A stretch of 64,000 bases of DNA from Algibacter sp045066735 (GCF_045066735.1 NZ_JBISHH010000022.1:62001-126000); one strand, 5' to 3'; shown: positions 33,617 through 42,298, counted from the first letter of the stretch. Notes: generated from the sequence alone by a model not told the origin. Program-made: numbers and translations.

Positions 33617-35538
33617 TTAAAATATTTTAATATGCACATTTCAGTAAGTAAAAACGCTAGTGCAAAAATAACAAACCATTTCCATAGCGCATTAACTTTT
33701 GAGTCACTTTTTATAGTGTCGAAAACTTTAGCAACCGAGTTGCTCAGGTTTATATTTTCTACGGTAGATAAGTTAGCGTAAACTAGGTTACTTTCCGATC
33801 TATCGTAATTATAACTTACGTTTTTAATAATATCTGTTTTGTTTTTTATGTTGTAAATACTAGCTCTATTCGGTGTCTCGGAGGTTTTTATGAGTACTTT
33901 ATTGTTAAAAAGTTGTTGCTCAGGAATTATATGTTCGGTGTCACTGGCAAGCGATAGTACGGCATCCTGTTGTAATTGTGTGTTTACTTCAAAACTATTG
34001 TTTTTTCCGACGTTGTAATAGAGTTCAGGAATTTTGAAACTAAACTTACCAATATTGTAAAGTGTTGGTACAATTAACGGTGAATTTTTAAAGTTAGAAT
34101 GTTCCTTATTTAGAGCAGCAGTAAATACAAAAGTGCTTTTGTTTTGAAATAAAAACGGAGTGCCATCTTCATATTTTAGAACGGAAGATAGGCTTGCAGA
34201 ATTTATATTATAAAATCCCTTAACTTTTGGATATTGAAAATTATTAACCTGCTTCTCAAATACCCCATTGTTAAATAAAGGATGCGCGTAATTGATAGTC
34301 GTGATGCGTTTTTCTATCTTATTAAACTCTTTAAAAGTAGATTGAACACCTTGAAGTAAATCGTTGTAAGAGTCTATAGTAATATTGCTCGAAGGAATAA
34401 TAACAAGTGTTCCACCTTGGCTAGTAAATTGTTTTAATACAGCAATTAATGCATTTGGTATAGTATTAAGTTCGTTTAAAACGACTAAGTTTTGCGACTC
34501 TAAGGTGTTGTAGTTCAATTGGTTTAAAGCATATGCTGTATAGTTAAATTCACCAGATGTATAAATACGTTTTAAAAAATCATCGTCAGCTTCGTTAATA
34601 GTTAAAACATTAACTTTTTCTGTATTATTAATATTAAAAAACAAACTATTATCAAACTGCAAGCTCGCATCATCGATAGTTATTTTACCATTTATTATTT
34701 TATTTGTTGGTAGAGTAAACATTGTGCTCGCTTCTTTATCGATGCTTACTGATGTTTTTGCTATTAGCGTATCGTTATTAAAAATTGAAACAGGTAGGTT
34801 GTCTAAAGATTTTCCGGTGTTTTTTAGAAGAACACTTAATTCAATTTCCGATGCTGTTTTATTCGAAATAAAAGCACTATCAATAGCAATGTTCTCATTG
34901 TTAACTGGTTTAAGTTGAACAAAATAATTGGTTTTCAAAGAGTCTTTTTTAATTGAAAAACTGTTGTTACTATCTTGGAAATCTGATATATAGATTAAAT
35001 TTTTTAAACTGTTTTTTTGTTTACTAAAAAAGGTGTTACTCTTTAATAAGGCGGCTTGTGAAGTTAGGGGCGTAGCGGCATAACCAAGTTGTAGTAAATC
35101 GTTTTTTATGCTTTTAATGTTAACGTCTTTGAAAACTAAATTGTTGGTTAAAAGCGTTATATTTTCGTTTTCAGGAACATGTTCTATAACATCTTGTACG
35201 GCACGTTTTAAAAGCTCACCTTGACTACCTTTGGCTTGCATACTGAACGAATTGTCTAAATATATTACTGTTTCTTTTTTCGATTTAAAAGCATTTGTTT
35301 TTGCCGTAAAAGGTTGCGCAAAAGCTAATACAATGCAGGCTAAAAGTAATAATCGCGTACAGAGAATAAGCCATTTTTTAATTTGCGCACTTTTTCGTGC
35401 TTGCAGCTTGGCTTCTTTTAAAAAAGCAACGTTCGTAAAATTTACTTTTTCAAATTTACGTAATTGAAATAAGTGAACAATTACAGGGATAAGCAGTAAA
35501 AATAAGGCGTAAAGAAGTTCGGGGTGTTTAAACTGCAT
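33613..35538 (-). CDS. BatA/vWA-type membrane protein
   Basis: A 641-residue protein. The N-terminus has the BatA (TIGR02226) pattern: FKHPELLYALFLLLIPVIVHLFQ helix, the basic linker RKFEKVNFTNVAFL, and a second helix at ~57-77. A von Willebrand A-like region follows (VIYLDNSFSMQAKGSQGELL, DxSxS variant), then a long extracytoplasmic region and a C-terminal helix (~615-635). Bat proteins are linked to aerotolerance and envelope stress. No adjacent batB-E or MoxR genes are present. Its stop overlaps the next gene by 4 bp. Confidence 0.85.
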   Translation of the reverse strand: MQFKHPELLYALFLLLIPVIVHLFQLRKFEKVNFTNVAFLKEAKLQARKSAQIKKWLILCTRLLLLACIVLAFAQPFTAKTNAFKSKKETVIYLDNSFSMQAKGSQGELLKRAVQDVIEHVPENENITLLTNNLVFKDVNIKSIKNDLLQLGYAATPLTSQAALLKSNTFFSKQKNSLKNLIYISDFQDSNNSFSIKKDSLKTNYFVQLKPVNNENIAIDSAFISNKTASEIELSVLLKNTGKSLDNLPVSIFNNDTLIAKTSVSIDKEASTMFTLPTNKIINGKITIDDASLQFDNSLFFNINNTEKVNVLTINEADDDFLKRIYTSGEFNYTAYALNQLNYNTLESQNLVVLNELNTIPNALIAVLKQFTSQGGTLVIIPSSNITIDSYNDLLQGVQSTFKEFNKIEKRITTINYAHPLFNNGVFEKQVNNFQYPKVKGFYNINSASLSSVLKYEDGTPFLFQNKSTFVFTAALNKEHSNFKNSPLIVPTLYNIGKFSFKIPELYYNVGKNNSFEVNTQLQQDAVLSLASDTEHIIPEQQLFNNKVLIKTSETPNRASIYNIKNKTDIIKNVSYNYDRSESNLVYANLSTVENINLSNSVAKVFDTIKSDSKVNALWKWFVIFALAFLLTEMCILKYFK

Positions 35539-35555
35539 GTTTTTTTATAATTATA

Positions 35556-35563
35556 CAAATATA
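35556..35563 (-). promoter_or_regulatory. Candidate -7 element of the BatA-type operon
   Basis: Minus-strand TATATTTG, 17 nt upstream of the ATG at 35538. Confidence 0.45.
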
Positions 35564-35629
35564 GAGAATGAAAAAAAAAATGTCGCGAATTCACAATATT
35601 TTTTATCGAATTAGATACTAAAAATGCTT

Positions 35630-36637
35630 TTAACAGAAAAAAACGTAATCTGTAATTGGTTTTAAGTTTAAGCCATTCATATACTCTAAAATCTCTTTTT
35701 GTTCTGTTTTGTTTGCAACGGTAATAATGCTTTGTGCTTGGGCAACTTCAGATAAATAATTAAATGGTTTAAGGATTACTCCATAGATGTCGCGACCAAT
35801 TTTATTAGGGTTATCGCAAATCCACTCAAACGCCATGTTTTTTTCAATCAGTTTTTTAGCAATGTTTTTTCCTTTTTTTCCAGCACCCCAAATTACTAAG
35901 ATTTTTTCAGGGTTGTAATCGAGTTCTAAAAAATACTTCAGCTTAATATCTATAAAATGATTTTCGGCATAATGCACGTGTGTACGGGAAGTTCGGGTGT
36001 TATAATCCCGCCAATTATGCAAAACTTCATTACACGGTATACATTTAAACTCGTGCTTGTAAAACCTAAAAGCTAAATCGTAATCTTCAGGATATAAGTT
36101 AGGGTTAAAGGCATCACAGGCAATAAAATCGCTTCGGTAAACCATCCAACAAGGTGATGGAATTACACACTCTTTATAAATTTCGGTAAAATTAGCACCT
36201 GTTTTAGTTAAGCCATTCAACCACAATTCATAACTTTTATAACCGTCTTTTATGCCGTCTTCAGCAAAATAATTAACCAATCCAAGAGCTACATGTTGTT
36301 TGCCGTAAGCCATTAAGTTGTTAGCCAAAACTTCTATTTTATTTGGTTGCATAATATCATCGCTGTCCATGCGGGTTATAAGTTCTCCGGTACTTTTAGA
36401 AAAAGCCAATTGCAATGCATTAATAATTCCGTTTCCTATATTCTTATAAAGTTGTATCCTTGCATCTTTAAGCGCAAAAGAATTTACAATTTCAAAACTA
36501 TTATCCGTAGAGCCATCGTCTATAATGAGCAATTCCCAATTGGTATAACTCTGGTTTATAATAGATGTTAGGCACGGTTTTAAATACGTTCCGGTGTTTT
36601 TAAATGGAATTAGAATACTGACTAATGGTTTTTGCAT
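35630..36637 (-). CDS. Family 2 glycosyltransferase fused to a nucleotide-binding domain
   Basis: A 335-residue fusion. Residues ~1-235 are a GT-A glycosyltransferase (VSILIPFKNTGTYLKPCL, IDDGSTDNS, RMDSDDIM with DxD, then YPEDYDLAFRFYKHEF). Residues ~240-335 form a small Rossmann-like domain starting VIWGAGKKGKNIAKKLIEK, with an ICDNPNKIGRDIYG segment, as seen in sugar-nucleotide-binding or acetyltransferase-associated domains. The combination suggests a polysaccharide or cell-surface role; substrates unknown. Monocistronic by spacing. Confidence 0.85.
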   Translation of the reverse strand: MQKPLVSILIPFKNTGTYLKPCLTSIINQSYTNWELLIIDDGSTDNSFEIVNSFALKDARIQLYKNIGNGIINALQLAFSKSTGELITRMDSDDIMQPNKIEVLANNLMAYGKQHVALGLVNYFAEDGIKDGYKSYELWLNGLTKTGANFTEIYKECVIPSPCWMVYRSDFIACDAFNPNLYPEDYDLAFRFYKHEFKCIPCNEVLHNWRDYNTRTSRTHVHYAENHFIDIKLKYFLELDYNPEKILVIWGAGKKGKNIAKKLIEKNMAFEWICDNPNKIGRDIYGVILKPFNYLSEVAQAQSIITVANKTEQKEILEYMNGLNLKPITDYVFFC

Positions 36638-36699
36638 GTTGCGAATTTAACAAAACCTTAGGAGAATAATATGCAACATAATGGTAATTTCGATGTCAA

Positions 36700-36795
36700 T
36701 TATTTATCCTTAAGTAGGCTGTAAGAATCTGCTAAAAGTTCTATGCGTTTCTTTAAAATAGAGTAATTATATAACGAGGTTGTGCCAGACCAAAT
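36700..36795 (-). pseudogene. Possible small or broken ORF (~31 residues)
   Basis: The minus strand is open from 36795 to a TAA at 36700 with a protein-like ending, KKRIELLADSYSLLKDK. There is no ATG, GTG or TTG in frame: the reading is preceded by TGA and would have to start at ATT. An ATG in another frame (ATGAATTTGG) directly overlaps that TGA, as expected from a small deletion. It may be a decayed short gene, a gene with a rare start, or chance. Confidence 0.25.
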
Positions 36796-36830
36796 TCATG
36801 CACAGCCATTAATTAAATTAAAAGTAAAAT

Positions 36831-38726
36831 ATGAATACCAAGTTCCTTTCCGCATCTGTTATGATGGGGCTTTTATTAGCAAGTTGTAGTTCAACAAAAA
36901 ACTTAAAAAACGATTTAGCCGTAAGTACACCAATAGAAACTTCTATTAATCTAAATAATGTCGCTAACGACAAAGCTCCTATAGTTATTAATCCGGGGCG
37001 TTTTACTGTATCTAGCGTCACTTATAGATTACCACGAGTTGTACAAGGTACTTATTCGGTAAGCGATTTTGGTAAATATGTAGACGATTTTAAAGCCATT
37101 AACTATAAAGGAGAAAGCATGCCAGTAGTTAAGGTCGATGTTAATACTTGGACTATTGCTAATGCAAAACAACTAGATAAAATAACATATTTGGTAAACG
37201 ATACTTTCGATATTGAAACCGAAGGCGGTATAGGTGGCGAAGAGCCATTTTCACCATCTGGAACCAATATAGAGCCAGAAAATTATGTGCTTAATTTACA
37301 CGGTTTTATTGGGTATTTTGATACTTTAAAAAATAACCAATACAAGGTCGATGTTACAGGCCCGGCAGATTTTGTTCGTACGTCGGCATTACAAACTGTA
37401 GATTCTAAGACTAGCGAAGATGGTAAAAGTATAACCACTAGCTATTTTGCACCACGTTATTTCGATATTACCGATAACCCAATGATGTACGGTAAGCTAG
37501 ATGTTGAAGAGTTTATGGTTGGCGATATTAAAATTGTATTAAGCGTATATTCTCCAAATAAGGTACATACCGCAGCTTCATTAAAAGAGACTATTTTTAA
37601 AATGATGCAAGCACAAAAAGTATTTTTAGGTGATATTAACTCAACACCACGTTACGATATTTATTTGTATTTATCTGATGGTGCAGACGATTCGCCAAAA
37701 GGTTTTGGAGCATTAGAGCACCACACATCTACGGTTGTAGTGTTACAAGAAGATATGGACGAAGCAACCTTAGCTAGCAGCATGACAGATGTTGTATCGC
37801 ACGAGTTTTTCCATATTGTAACACCATTGAGCGTGCACTCAGAAGATGTACACTATTTCGATTACAACAACCCTACGTTTTCTAAACATTTATGGATGTA
37901 TGAAGGTGTAACCGAATATTTTGCAACTTTATTTCAAGTTAGTGAAGATTTAGTATCGGAAGATGAGTTTTTTAATAAAATAATGTATAAAGTACAAGCT
38001 TCTCAAGACATGAATGATGCGATGAGCTTTACCATAATGAGTGAAAATGTACTAAAAGAACCTTACAAAGATCAATATGCAAATGTGTATCAAAAAGGAG
38101 CACTAATAGGTATGTGCATAGATATTATGTTACGTGAAGAAAGCAACGGTCAACGTGGTATTTTATCTTTAATGAAAGAACTATCCAACAAGTACGGAAA
38201 AAATAAACCGTTTGAAGATGATAAACTTATAGACGAAATTGTAAGCATGACTTACCCATCGTTACGCGACTTTTTCGACAACCACGTTATTGGAGATATT
38301 CCAATTAACTACAACCAATTTTTAAGCAAAGTAGGTTTAGAAATTACCGAAGGCAAAATAGAAACTAGCTATGTGCATAATGCTGGAACGTTGCTATTTG
38401 GCGCAAACCCGCAAAAAGGAGAAATTTTCTTTACAGAAGAAGTTGCTAAAAATAGTTTCTGGAACGAACAAGGTGTGCAACCAAACGATGTTTTAAAAGC
38501 AGTGGATGGCGAACTATTTACTATGCAAAACGCAAACGATTTATTACAAAAAATGTTTGCCTGGGTACCAGGCACCGATATTAGTATCACCTTACAACGC
38601 CAAGGGAAAGATATAGAAATCAATACAAAAACAACAAAATCTTACACAATGGGTAGTGGTATCTTCGAAAAAACAGATGCTACCGAAGCTCAAAAAGTAT
38701 TACGTGAAGCTTGGTTAAAAGGATAA
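36831..38726 (+). CDS. M61-family (glycyl aminopeptidase-like) lipoprotein peptidase
   Basis: A 631-residue exported zinc peptidase. Lipobox LLASC (Cys19). Catalytic HEFFH at 324-328, with the downstream acidic ligand in MYEGVTEYFATL. A C-terminal PDZ-like domain (~500-600) includes GVQPNDVLKAVDGELF. The arrangement matches M61 glycyl aminopeptidase-type proteins of Bacteroidetes. Expected to act outside the cytoplasm, anchored by lipid. Strong terminator follows. Confidence 0.92.
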   Translation: MNTKFLSASVMMGLLLASCSSTKNLKNDLAVSTPIETSINLNNVANDKAPIVINPGRFTVSSVTYRLPRVVQGTYSVSDFGKYVDDFKAINYKGESMPVVKVDVNTWTIANAKQLDKITYLVNDTFDIETEGGIGGEEPFSPSGTNIEPENYVLNLHGFIGYFDTLKNNQYKVDVTGPADFVRTSALQTVDSKTSEDGKSITTSYFAPRYFDITDNPMMYGKLDVEEFMVGDIKIVLSVYSPNKVHTAASLKETIFKMMQAQKVFLGDINSTPRYDIYLYLSDGADDSPKGFGALEHHTSTVVVLQEDMDEATLASSMTDVVSHEFFHIVTPLSVHSEDVHYFDYNNPTFSKHLWMYEGVTEYFATLFQVSEDLVSEDEFFNKIMYKVQASQDMNDAMSFTIMSENVLKEPYKDQYANVYQKGALIGMCIDIMLREESNGQRGILSLMKELSNKYGKNKPFEDDKLIDEIVSMTYPSLRDFFDNHVIGDIPINYNQFLSKVGLEITEGKIETSYVHNAGTLLFGANPQKGEIFFTEEVAKNSFWNEQGVQPNDVLKAVDGELFTMQNANDLLQKMFAWVPGTDISITLQRQGKDIEINTKTTKSYTMGSGIFEKTDATEAQKVLREAWLKG

Positions 38727-38752
38727 AAACATAACCATATAAAACTGTTATA

Positions 38753-38796
38753 ATCGATTGATAAACTTTAAAGTTTGTCAATCGATTTTTTTTTTA
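38753..38796 (+). terminator. Strong intrinsic terminator of the M61 peptidase gene
   Basis: A 17-bp stem with no spacer (38753-38769 against 38770-38786, one G.U pair) is followed by an unbroken run of ten T. It lies 27 nt after the stop codon. Confidence 0.88.
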
Positions 38797-38797
38797 G

Positions 38798-38950
38798 GCG
38801 TTACCCGAAAAGGGTCGGGCTTTCCGCTATATCTTTTTAAATGGCAACTTCTTATTCTATTTAGTAGGGTTGCTTACTCAGTGTTAGGTTTTAGACAATT
38901 GGTTGTTTTATTTATTTTTGTAAAAAGGATGCCGCATCAATCCCTAACGC
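38798..38950 (+). repeat. Dispersed palindromic repeat, copy A
   Basis: Left end GCGTTACCCGAAAAGGGTCG followed by GGCTTTCCGCTA; right end GCCGCATCAATCCCTAACGC. Terminal GCGTTA pairs with TAACGC, an internal CCC-GAAAA-GGG hairpin lies next to it, and CGCTATATCTTTTT pairs imperfectly with AAAAAGGATGCCG. The middle is unique, AT-rich sequence. The same ends occur at 42365-42461 (inverted) and 59642-59722. The element fills most of the 335-bp gap after the M61 gene. Confidence 0.75.
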
Positions 38951-39049
38951 TTAGGCAGGCCATACTATTAAGTACTTATTTCATTTTAAGATAATCTAAA
39001 AACATAAATAGAAATAGGCTAAAAACAATTACTTTATAAAGGCATTTTC

Positions 39050-39057
39050 TATCTTTG
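39050..39057 (+). promoter_or_regulatory. Candidate -7 element 4 nt before a start codon
   Basis: TATCTTTG is followed by CAGC and the ATG at 39062. A leaderless mRNA is implied. Confidence 0.45.
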
Positions 39058-39061
39058 CAGC

Positions 39062-39439
39062 ATGAGTGAATTTAAAGATTTTTTTGAAAGATTACAACAA
39101 AGCGTAATCGATGATGAGTTTGTAAAACTAACCTTAAGCAGACCTTTAAGAAAAAGCGAAGGCTTAGTAAATGTATATGTGCGTTTGTTTGTAGTTGATG
39201 GAAAAACAGTCTTTCAATTTAAATACCGCCATACAGAAGAGGAGTTATACAAGCAATTTTCTTTACCTGAAGCTATTGCCGAAATAGAAGAATTACTAAC
39301 AAATTCCTTTAGAGGCGGAACGTTATTTACTTTAGAAGAAGACTTATTACTTGTTGTTTCTAAAAAGAAAAAGGTATCGTACAGAGAGAATGCGCCAAGT
39401 TTTAAAAATAAATTACCAGACTTACCATTAGAATCATAA
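39062..39439 (+). CDS. Short protein resembling the N-terminal domain of a flavobacterial methyltransferase
   Basis: A 125-residue cytoplasmic protein. From memory, FKDFFERLQQSVIDDEFVKL, the SRPLRKSEGLVNVYVRL strand and GTLFTLEEDLLLV look like the front ~125 residues of a ~390-residue flavobacterial SAM-dependent methyltransferase. Here the reading ends at PDLPLES and stop, with no SAM-binding domain (no GxGxG motif) before the terminator 38 nt downstream. It is either a truncated remnant or a stand-alone domain. The assignment depends on recall and needs a database comparison. Confidence 0.55.
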   Translation: MSEFKDFFERLQQSVIDDEFVKLTLSRPLRKSEGLVNVYVRLFVVDGKTVFQFKYRHTEEELYKQFSLPEAIAEIEELLTNSFRGGTLFTLEEDLLLVVSKKKKVSYRENAPSFKNKLPDLPLES

Positions 39440-39471
39440 GCACTGTGGTGTTTACTAGTTTATACAAAACA

Positions 39472-39508
39472 AAAAAGCTCAAGATTTAAATCTTGAGTTT
39501 TTTTGTTT
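39472..39508. terminator. Bidirectional intrinsic terminator
   Basis: CTCAAGATTT (39478-39487) and AAATCTTGAG (39488-39497) form a perfect stem flanked by an A-run on the left and a T-run on the right. It serves the plus-strand gene at 39062 and the minus-strand thioredoxin gene, whose stop is at 39522. Confidence 0.85.
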
Positions 39509-39521
39509 TGTAATATGTAAT

Positions 39522-40046
39522 CTAACTTTTTAGTACAAACTGGTTTTTAATACTCGCAACATCATTTTCTGTTACTTTTTTAGCCGATTTCTTTATTTTT
39601 TCAATAAAAATATCTGTTTCTTCTTTAGTTCCTGGAGCGCCTAAATTCTGGCCTTTAGCATTGTAAGAATCTGTAATTACATTTAAATCAGCATCTAGAA
39701 TAACCCAAAATGGTAAACCTGCTTTTTCGCCGTTATATTTTTTTAATAACTCGGTAGATCCGGGGTTTTCTAAATGTTCTTTCCCTTTAGATTCTTTTAC
39801 AACAACCGGAACGGTAACATAATTGGCATCAAAAAAATCTTTAGTTCCGATGGCTTTCATGTCTTTCGTCATTTTTTTACACCAGCCGCACCAAGAAGCT
39901 TCAAACTTTATAAATATAGTTTTTCCTTCTTTTGTTGCCTCAATCTGGGCTTTATTCAATAAGCTAGAGGTGCTTTCTTGAGCAGAAATAGAGGTGTTAA
40001 AAGCAAGTAAACCGGTAACAAAAAGGAATAAGGTTTTAATTTTCAT
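39522..40046 (-). CDS. Exported thioredoxin-like protein
   Basis: A 174-residue protein with a signal peptide (~1-22, ending SISAQ) and a thioredoxin fold carrying the redox motif SWCGWCKKM (two Cys separated by Gly-Trp). The cis-Pro region is GLPFWVILD. It resembles the DUF255/DsbD-gamma-like periplasmic thioredoxins. Probable disulfide reductase or chaperone in the periplasm; partner unknown. Confidence 0.87.
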   Translation of the reverse strand: MKIKTLFLFVTGLLAFNTSISAQESTSSLLNKAQIEATKEGKTIFIKFEASWCGWCKKMTKDMKAIGTKDFFDANYVTVPVVVKESKGKEHLENPGSTELLKKYNGEKAGLPFWVILDADLNVITDSYNAKGQNLGAPGTKEETDIFIEKIKKSAKKVTENDVASIKNQFVLKS

Positions 40047-40068
40047 GAGTAAGTTTTTAAGGTGTTAT

Positions 40069-40076
40069 CAAATGTA
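40069..40076 (-). promoter_or_regulatory. Candidate -7 element of the thioredoxin-like gene
   Basis: Minus-strand TACATTTG, 22 nt upstream of the ATG at 40046. Confidence 0.4.
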
Positions 40077-40100
40077 AAAAATAATTTATAGTTAACTCTA

Positions 40101-40565
40101 TTAAAATGCTAATTCCATTTTAATATCCGCGCGTTCGTAATGGTTAGTTTCTTCCAAGGGGATTTCAATAAAGCCATATTTTTTATAAACGTAAATGGCA
40201 TTTTCTAGTTTGCGGTTAGAGTAAATAATAAGTTTAGGTATTTGCTTGGTCTTAGCAAAGTCAATAACATGATGCATAAGCTTTTGCCCAATTTTAAACC
40301 CACGATGTACTGGTGATACAGCCATTTTTGTTAATTCAAAATTATTCGAACCTTTCATTTTCATTAAAGCCACAGTACCCACGATAGTATTATTAAGCTT
40401 TGCAAAAAATATATGTCCGCCTTGGTCAATAATATATGCTTGGCAGTTCTTTAGTACCATCTCATCATAAGGTTCAACATAAAAAAGTGATTTAAGCCAC
40501 TCAATATTTAGGCTATAAAAATCTGTTGCGTATTTTTGTTCAAAAGGAATTAATTCTACCGTCAT
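40101..40565 (-). CDS. GNAT family N-acetyltransferase
   Basis: A 154-residue GNAT protein. Central strand GTVALMKMKGSNNFELTKMAV, acetyl-CoA motif HRGFKIGQKLMHHVIDFA and C-terminal NAIYVYKKYGFIEIP. Substrate unknown. Located upstream of the thioredoxin-like gene on the same strand with a 54-bp gap that contains a separate -7 element. Confidence 0.85.
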   Translation of the reverse strand: MTVELIPFEQKYATDFYSLNIEWLKSLFYVEPYDEMVLKNCQAYIIDQGGHIFFAKLNNTIVGTVALMKMKGSNNFELTKMAVSPVHRGFKIGQKLMHHVIDFAKTKQIPKLIIYSNRKLENAIYVYKKYGFIEIPLEETNHYERADIKMELAF

Positions 40566-40720
40566 AATTATTTATTAGTCTTTAAATAAAATAGAGCAAA
40601 CTAATTTACGTTATATTTTTTTTAACAATTGCATTACATCCAAAATAATAAGTGTTGCGTATATAGAACAAATGTCGACAGCACATTAGCATTACAATTA
40701 AACTTAAATTTTAAAAACAT

Positions 40721-41605
40721 ATGGAAAATACTAATAATAGTACTGGGCTTAAAGTTGCTTTGGGAATTGCGTTGGTTTTATTTTTGGCAACTGGCTTTTA
40801 CGCTATGAACCTAAATAAGAAAAGTAATGAGGTAGAGCAGGAGCTAACCGAACAAAAACGTTTAGTAATGAACGACCTTAACACTATGGCTAAACAATAT
40901 GATGAAGCGATAAGTGAAAATCAAATTTCGAACAAAAATTTAATTGATGCTCGAGGTAGAATTCAAGGCTTAATAGATTCATTACAAATTTCGGAAACTA
41001 ACGTTAAAAGTTTGTGGAGATACAAACAAAAATATGCGTCGTTACAAAAGGAAATGGATGTTTTATTAGCACAAAACGATTCTTTACGTGTGCAAAACTC
41101 ATATTTAGCAACATCTTTAGATAGCACAAGAGTGCGATTAGAAGAGCGTACTATTTTTACAGATTCTTTATTGATACAAAATACAGCATTGGCCGAAGTG
41201 GTTAATAATGCATCTGTTTTGGGAGCTGTAGGTTTAAAAGGGTTTGGTGTTATAGAGCGTGCCTCAGGAAAATTAATCCCTACAGAACGTGCTAGCCGTA
41301 CCGATAAAATTAGAGTGTGTTTTACGGTTGCTAAAAATGCTCTAGTACAAAGTGGAGATCAAGAATTGTATGTGCAAGTTATAGATCCTTTAAACCGTAC
41401 ATTAGGTTTGAATGAGCAAGTACAGTTTGGTGAAACTATCTTAAACTATAGTATGATTAGTAAATTTAATTACGAAAATACTAGCCTAAACGTTTGCGAG
41501 TTTGTAGCATCGGAAGGCAAAGAAAAATTTGAAAAAGGACGTTACGTAGTTAATGTTTATAACGATAAAGATTTAGTATCAAGCTCTGAGTTTAGGCTTA
41601 AATAG
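40721..41605 (+). CDS. Membrane-anchored coiled-coil protein
   Basis: A 294-residue protein with a single transmembrane helix (~9-28) and a coiled coil (~32-165) rich in Glu/Gln/Leu. The C-terminal beta-rich domain has VIERASGKLIPTERASRTDKI and KFEKGRYVVNVYNDKDLVSS. Related flavobacterial proteins are often labelled chromosome partitioning protein ParA, but there is no Walker motif, so that name looks wrong. Likely an envelope protein of unknown role. Ends in a strong terminator. Confidence 0.8.
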   Translation: MENTNNSTGLKVALGIALVLFLATGFYAMNLNKKSNEVEQELTEQKRLVMNDLNTMAKQYDEAISENQISNKNLIDARGRIQGLIDSLQISETNVKSLWRYKQKYASLQKEMDVLLAQNDSLRVQNSYLATSLDSTRVRLEERTIFTDSLLIQNTALAEVVNNASVLGAVGLKGFGVIERASGKLIPTERASRTDKIRVCFTVAKNALVQSGDQELYVQVIDPLNRTLGLNEQVQFGETILNYSMISKFNYENTSLNVCEFVASEGKEKFEKGRYVVNVYNDKDLVSSSEFRLK

Positions 41606-41631
41606 ACTCATTAATTAACACTTAATAGCTG

Positions 41632-41663
41632 AAACTCAAGTTTTTTAAACTTGAGTTTTTTTT
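41632..41663 (+). terminator. Strong intrinsic terminator
   Basis: AAACTCAAGTTT (41632-41643) and AAACTTGAGTTT (41647-41658) form a perfect 12-bp stem with a TTT loop, followed by more T to 41663. Confidence 0.88.
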
Positions 41664-41692
41664 GCTTTACATAGAACTGTTATTGCATTTAA

Positions 41693-41724
41693 ACCGATTT
41701 ATTTGTCGTTTTGTCTTATATTTG
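41693..41724 (+). promoter_or_regulatory. Promoter, TTG-N21-TATATTTG
   Basis: TTG at 41693-41695 and TATATTTG at 41717-41724, 37 nt upstream of the lipoprotein ATG at 41762. The spacing is slightly long. Confidence 0.5.
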
Positions 41725-41761
41725 AAAACTGAAATAAATAGTAAACCCCAAAAAATAATCA

Positions 41762-42298
41762 ATGAAAACCATTAAACTAATTGCAAGTGCGTTACTGTTA
41801 ACCTTTATTGTAAGCTGTGATGCGCTAGATGAATTAACTAAATTTGAAATTAATTATACGGAGTCTGTTGTAATACAATCGACTACGTTAGTCGATATTC
41901 CATTTGTTATGGAAACTCCTGAGGTAACAACTAATTCTGAGTCTACTTTTGAGAATAACAACACCAAAAAAGATTTAATAGAAGCTATTAATCTTACCGA
42001 TATGGAATTGGAGTTGACCTCACCAGAGGAAGGCAATTTTAATTTTTTGAATTCTATTAATATTTATATTTCTGCAGAAGATGAAGAAGAAATTTTAATT
42101 GCATGGATAGATGAGGTTCCTGAAACAACAGACAATAGTTTACTGCTAGATACCACAAGTGAAGATTTAAAGGTTTACATTAAAAGCGATACTTATACGC
42201 TAAGAGTAGAAGCAGTAATAGATGAGTTAATTTCTGAAAACCATAATATTGATGTTAACTCTACATTTTTTGTAGATGCAAAAATATTCGGATTATAG
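41762..42298 (+). CDS. Small acidic lipoprotein, function unknown
   Basis: A 178-residue protein. The lipobox FIVSC (residues ~15-19) is followed by DALDELTKFEINYTESVV. The mature part is acidic and beta-rich (VVIQSTTLVDIPFVMETPEV, DDELI...FFVDAKIFG-like end). I do not recognise a family. It has its own promoter; the repeat copy B lies immediately downstream. Confidence 0.7.
   Translation: MKTIKLIASALLLTFIVSCDALDELTKFEINYTESVVIQSTTLVDIPFVMETPEVTTNSESTFENNNTKKDLIEAINLTDMELELTSPEEGNFNFLNSINIYISAEDEEEILIAWIDEVPETTDNSLLLDTTSEDLKVYIKSDTYTLRVEAVIDELISENHNIDVNSTFFVDAKIFGL

Noticed and set aside
38758..38994. 78-codon plus-strand open frame across repeat copy A
   Set aside because: Starts within the M61 terminator stem and crosses the repeat element; no independent support.
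40721..41605. ParA-type chromosome partitioning ATPase
   Set aside because: The label is sometimes given to this family, but the protein has an N-terminal membrane helix and coiled coil and no Walker A or B motif.
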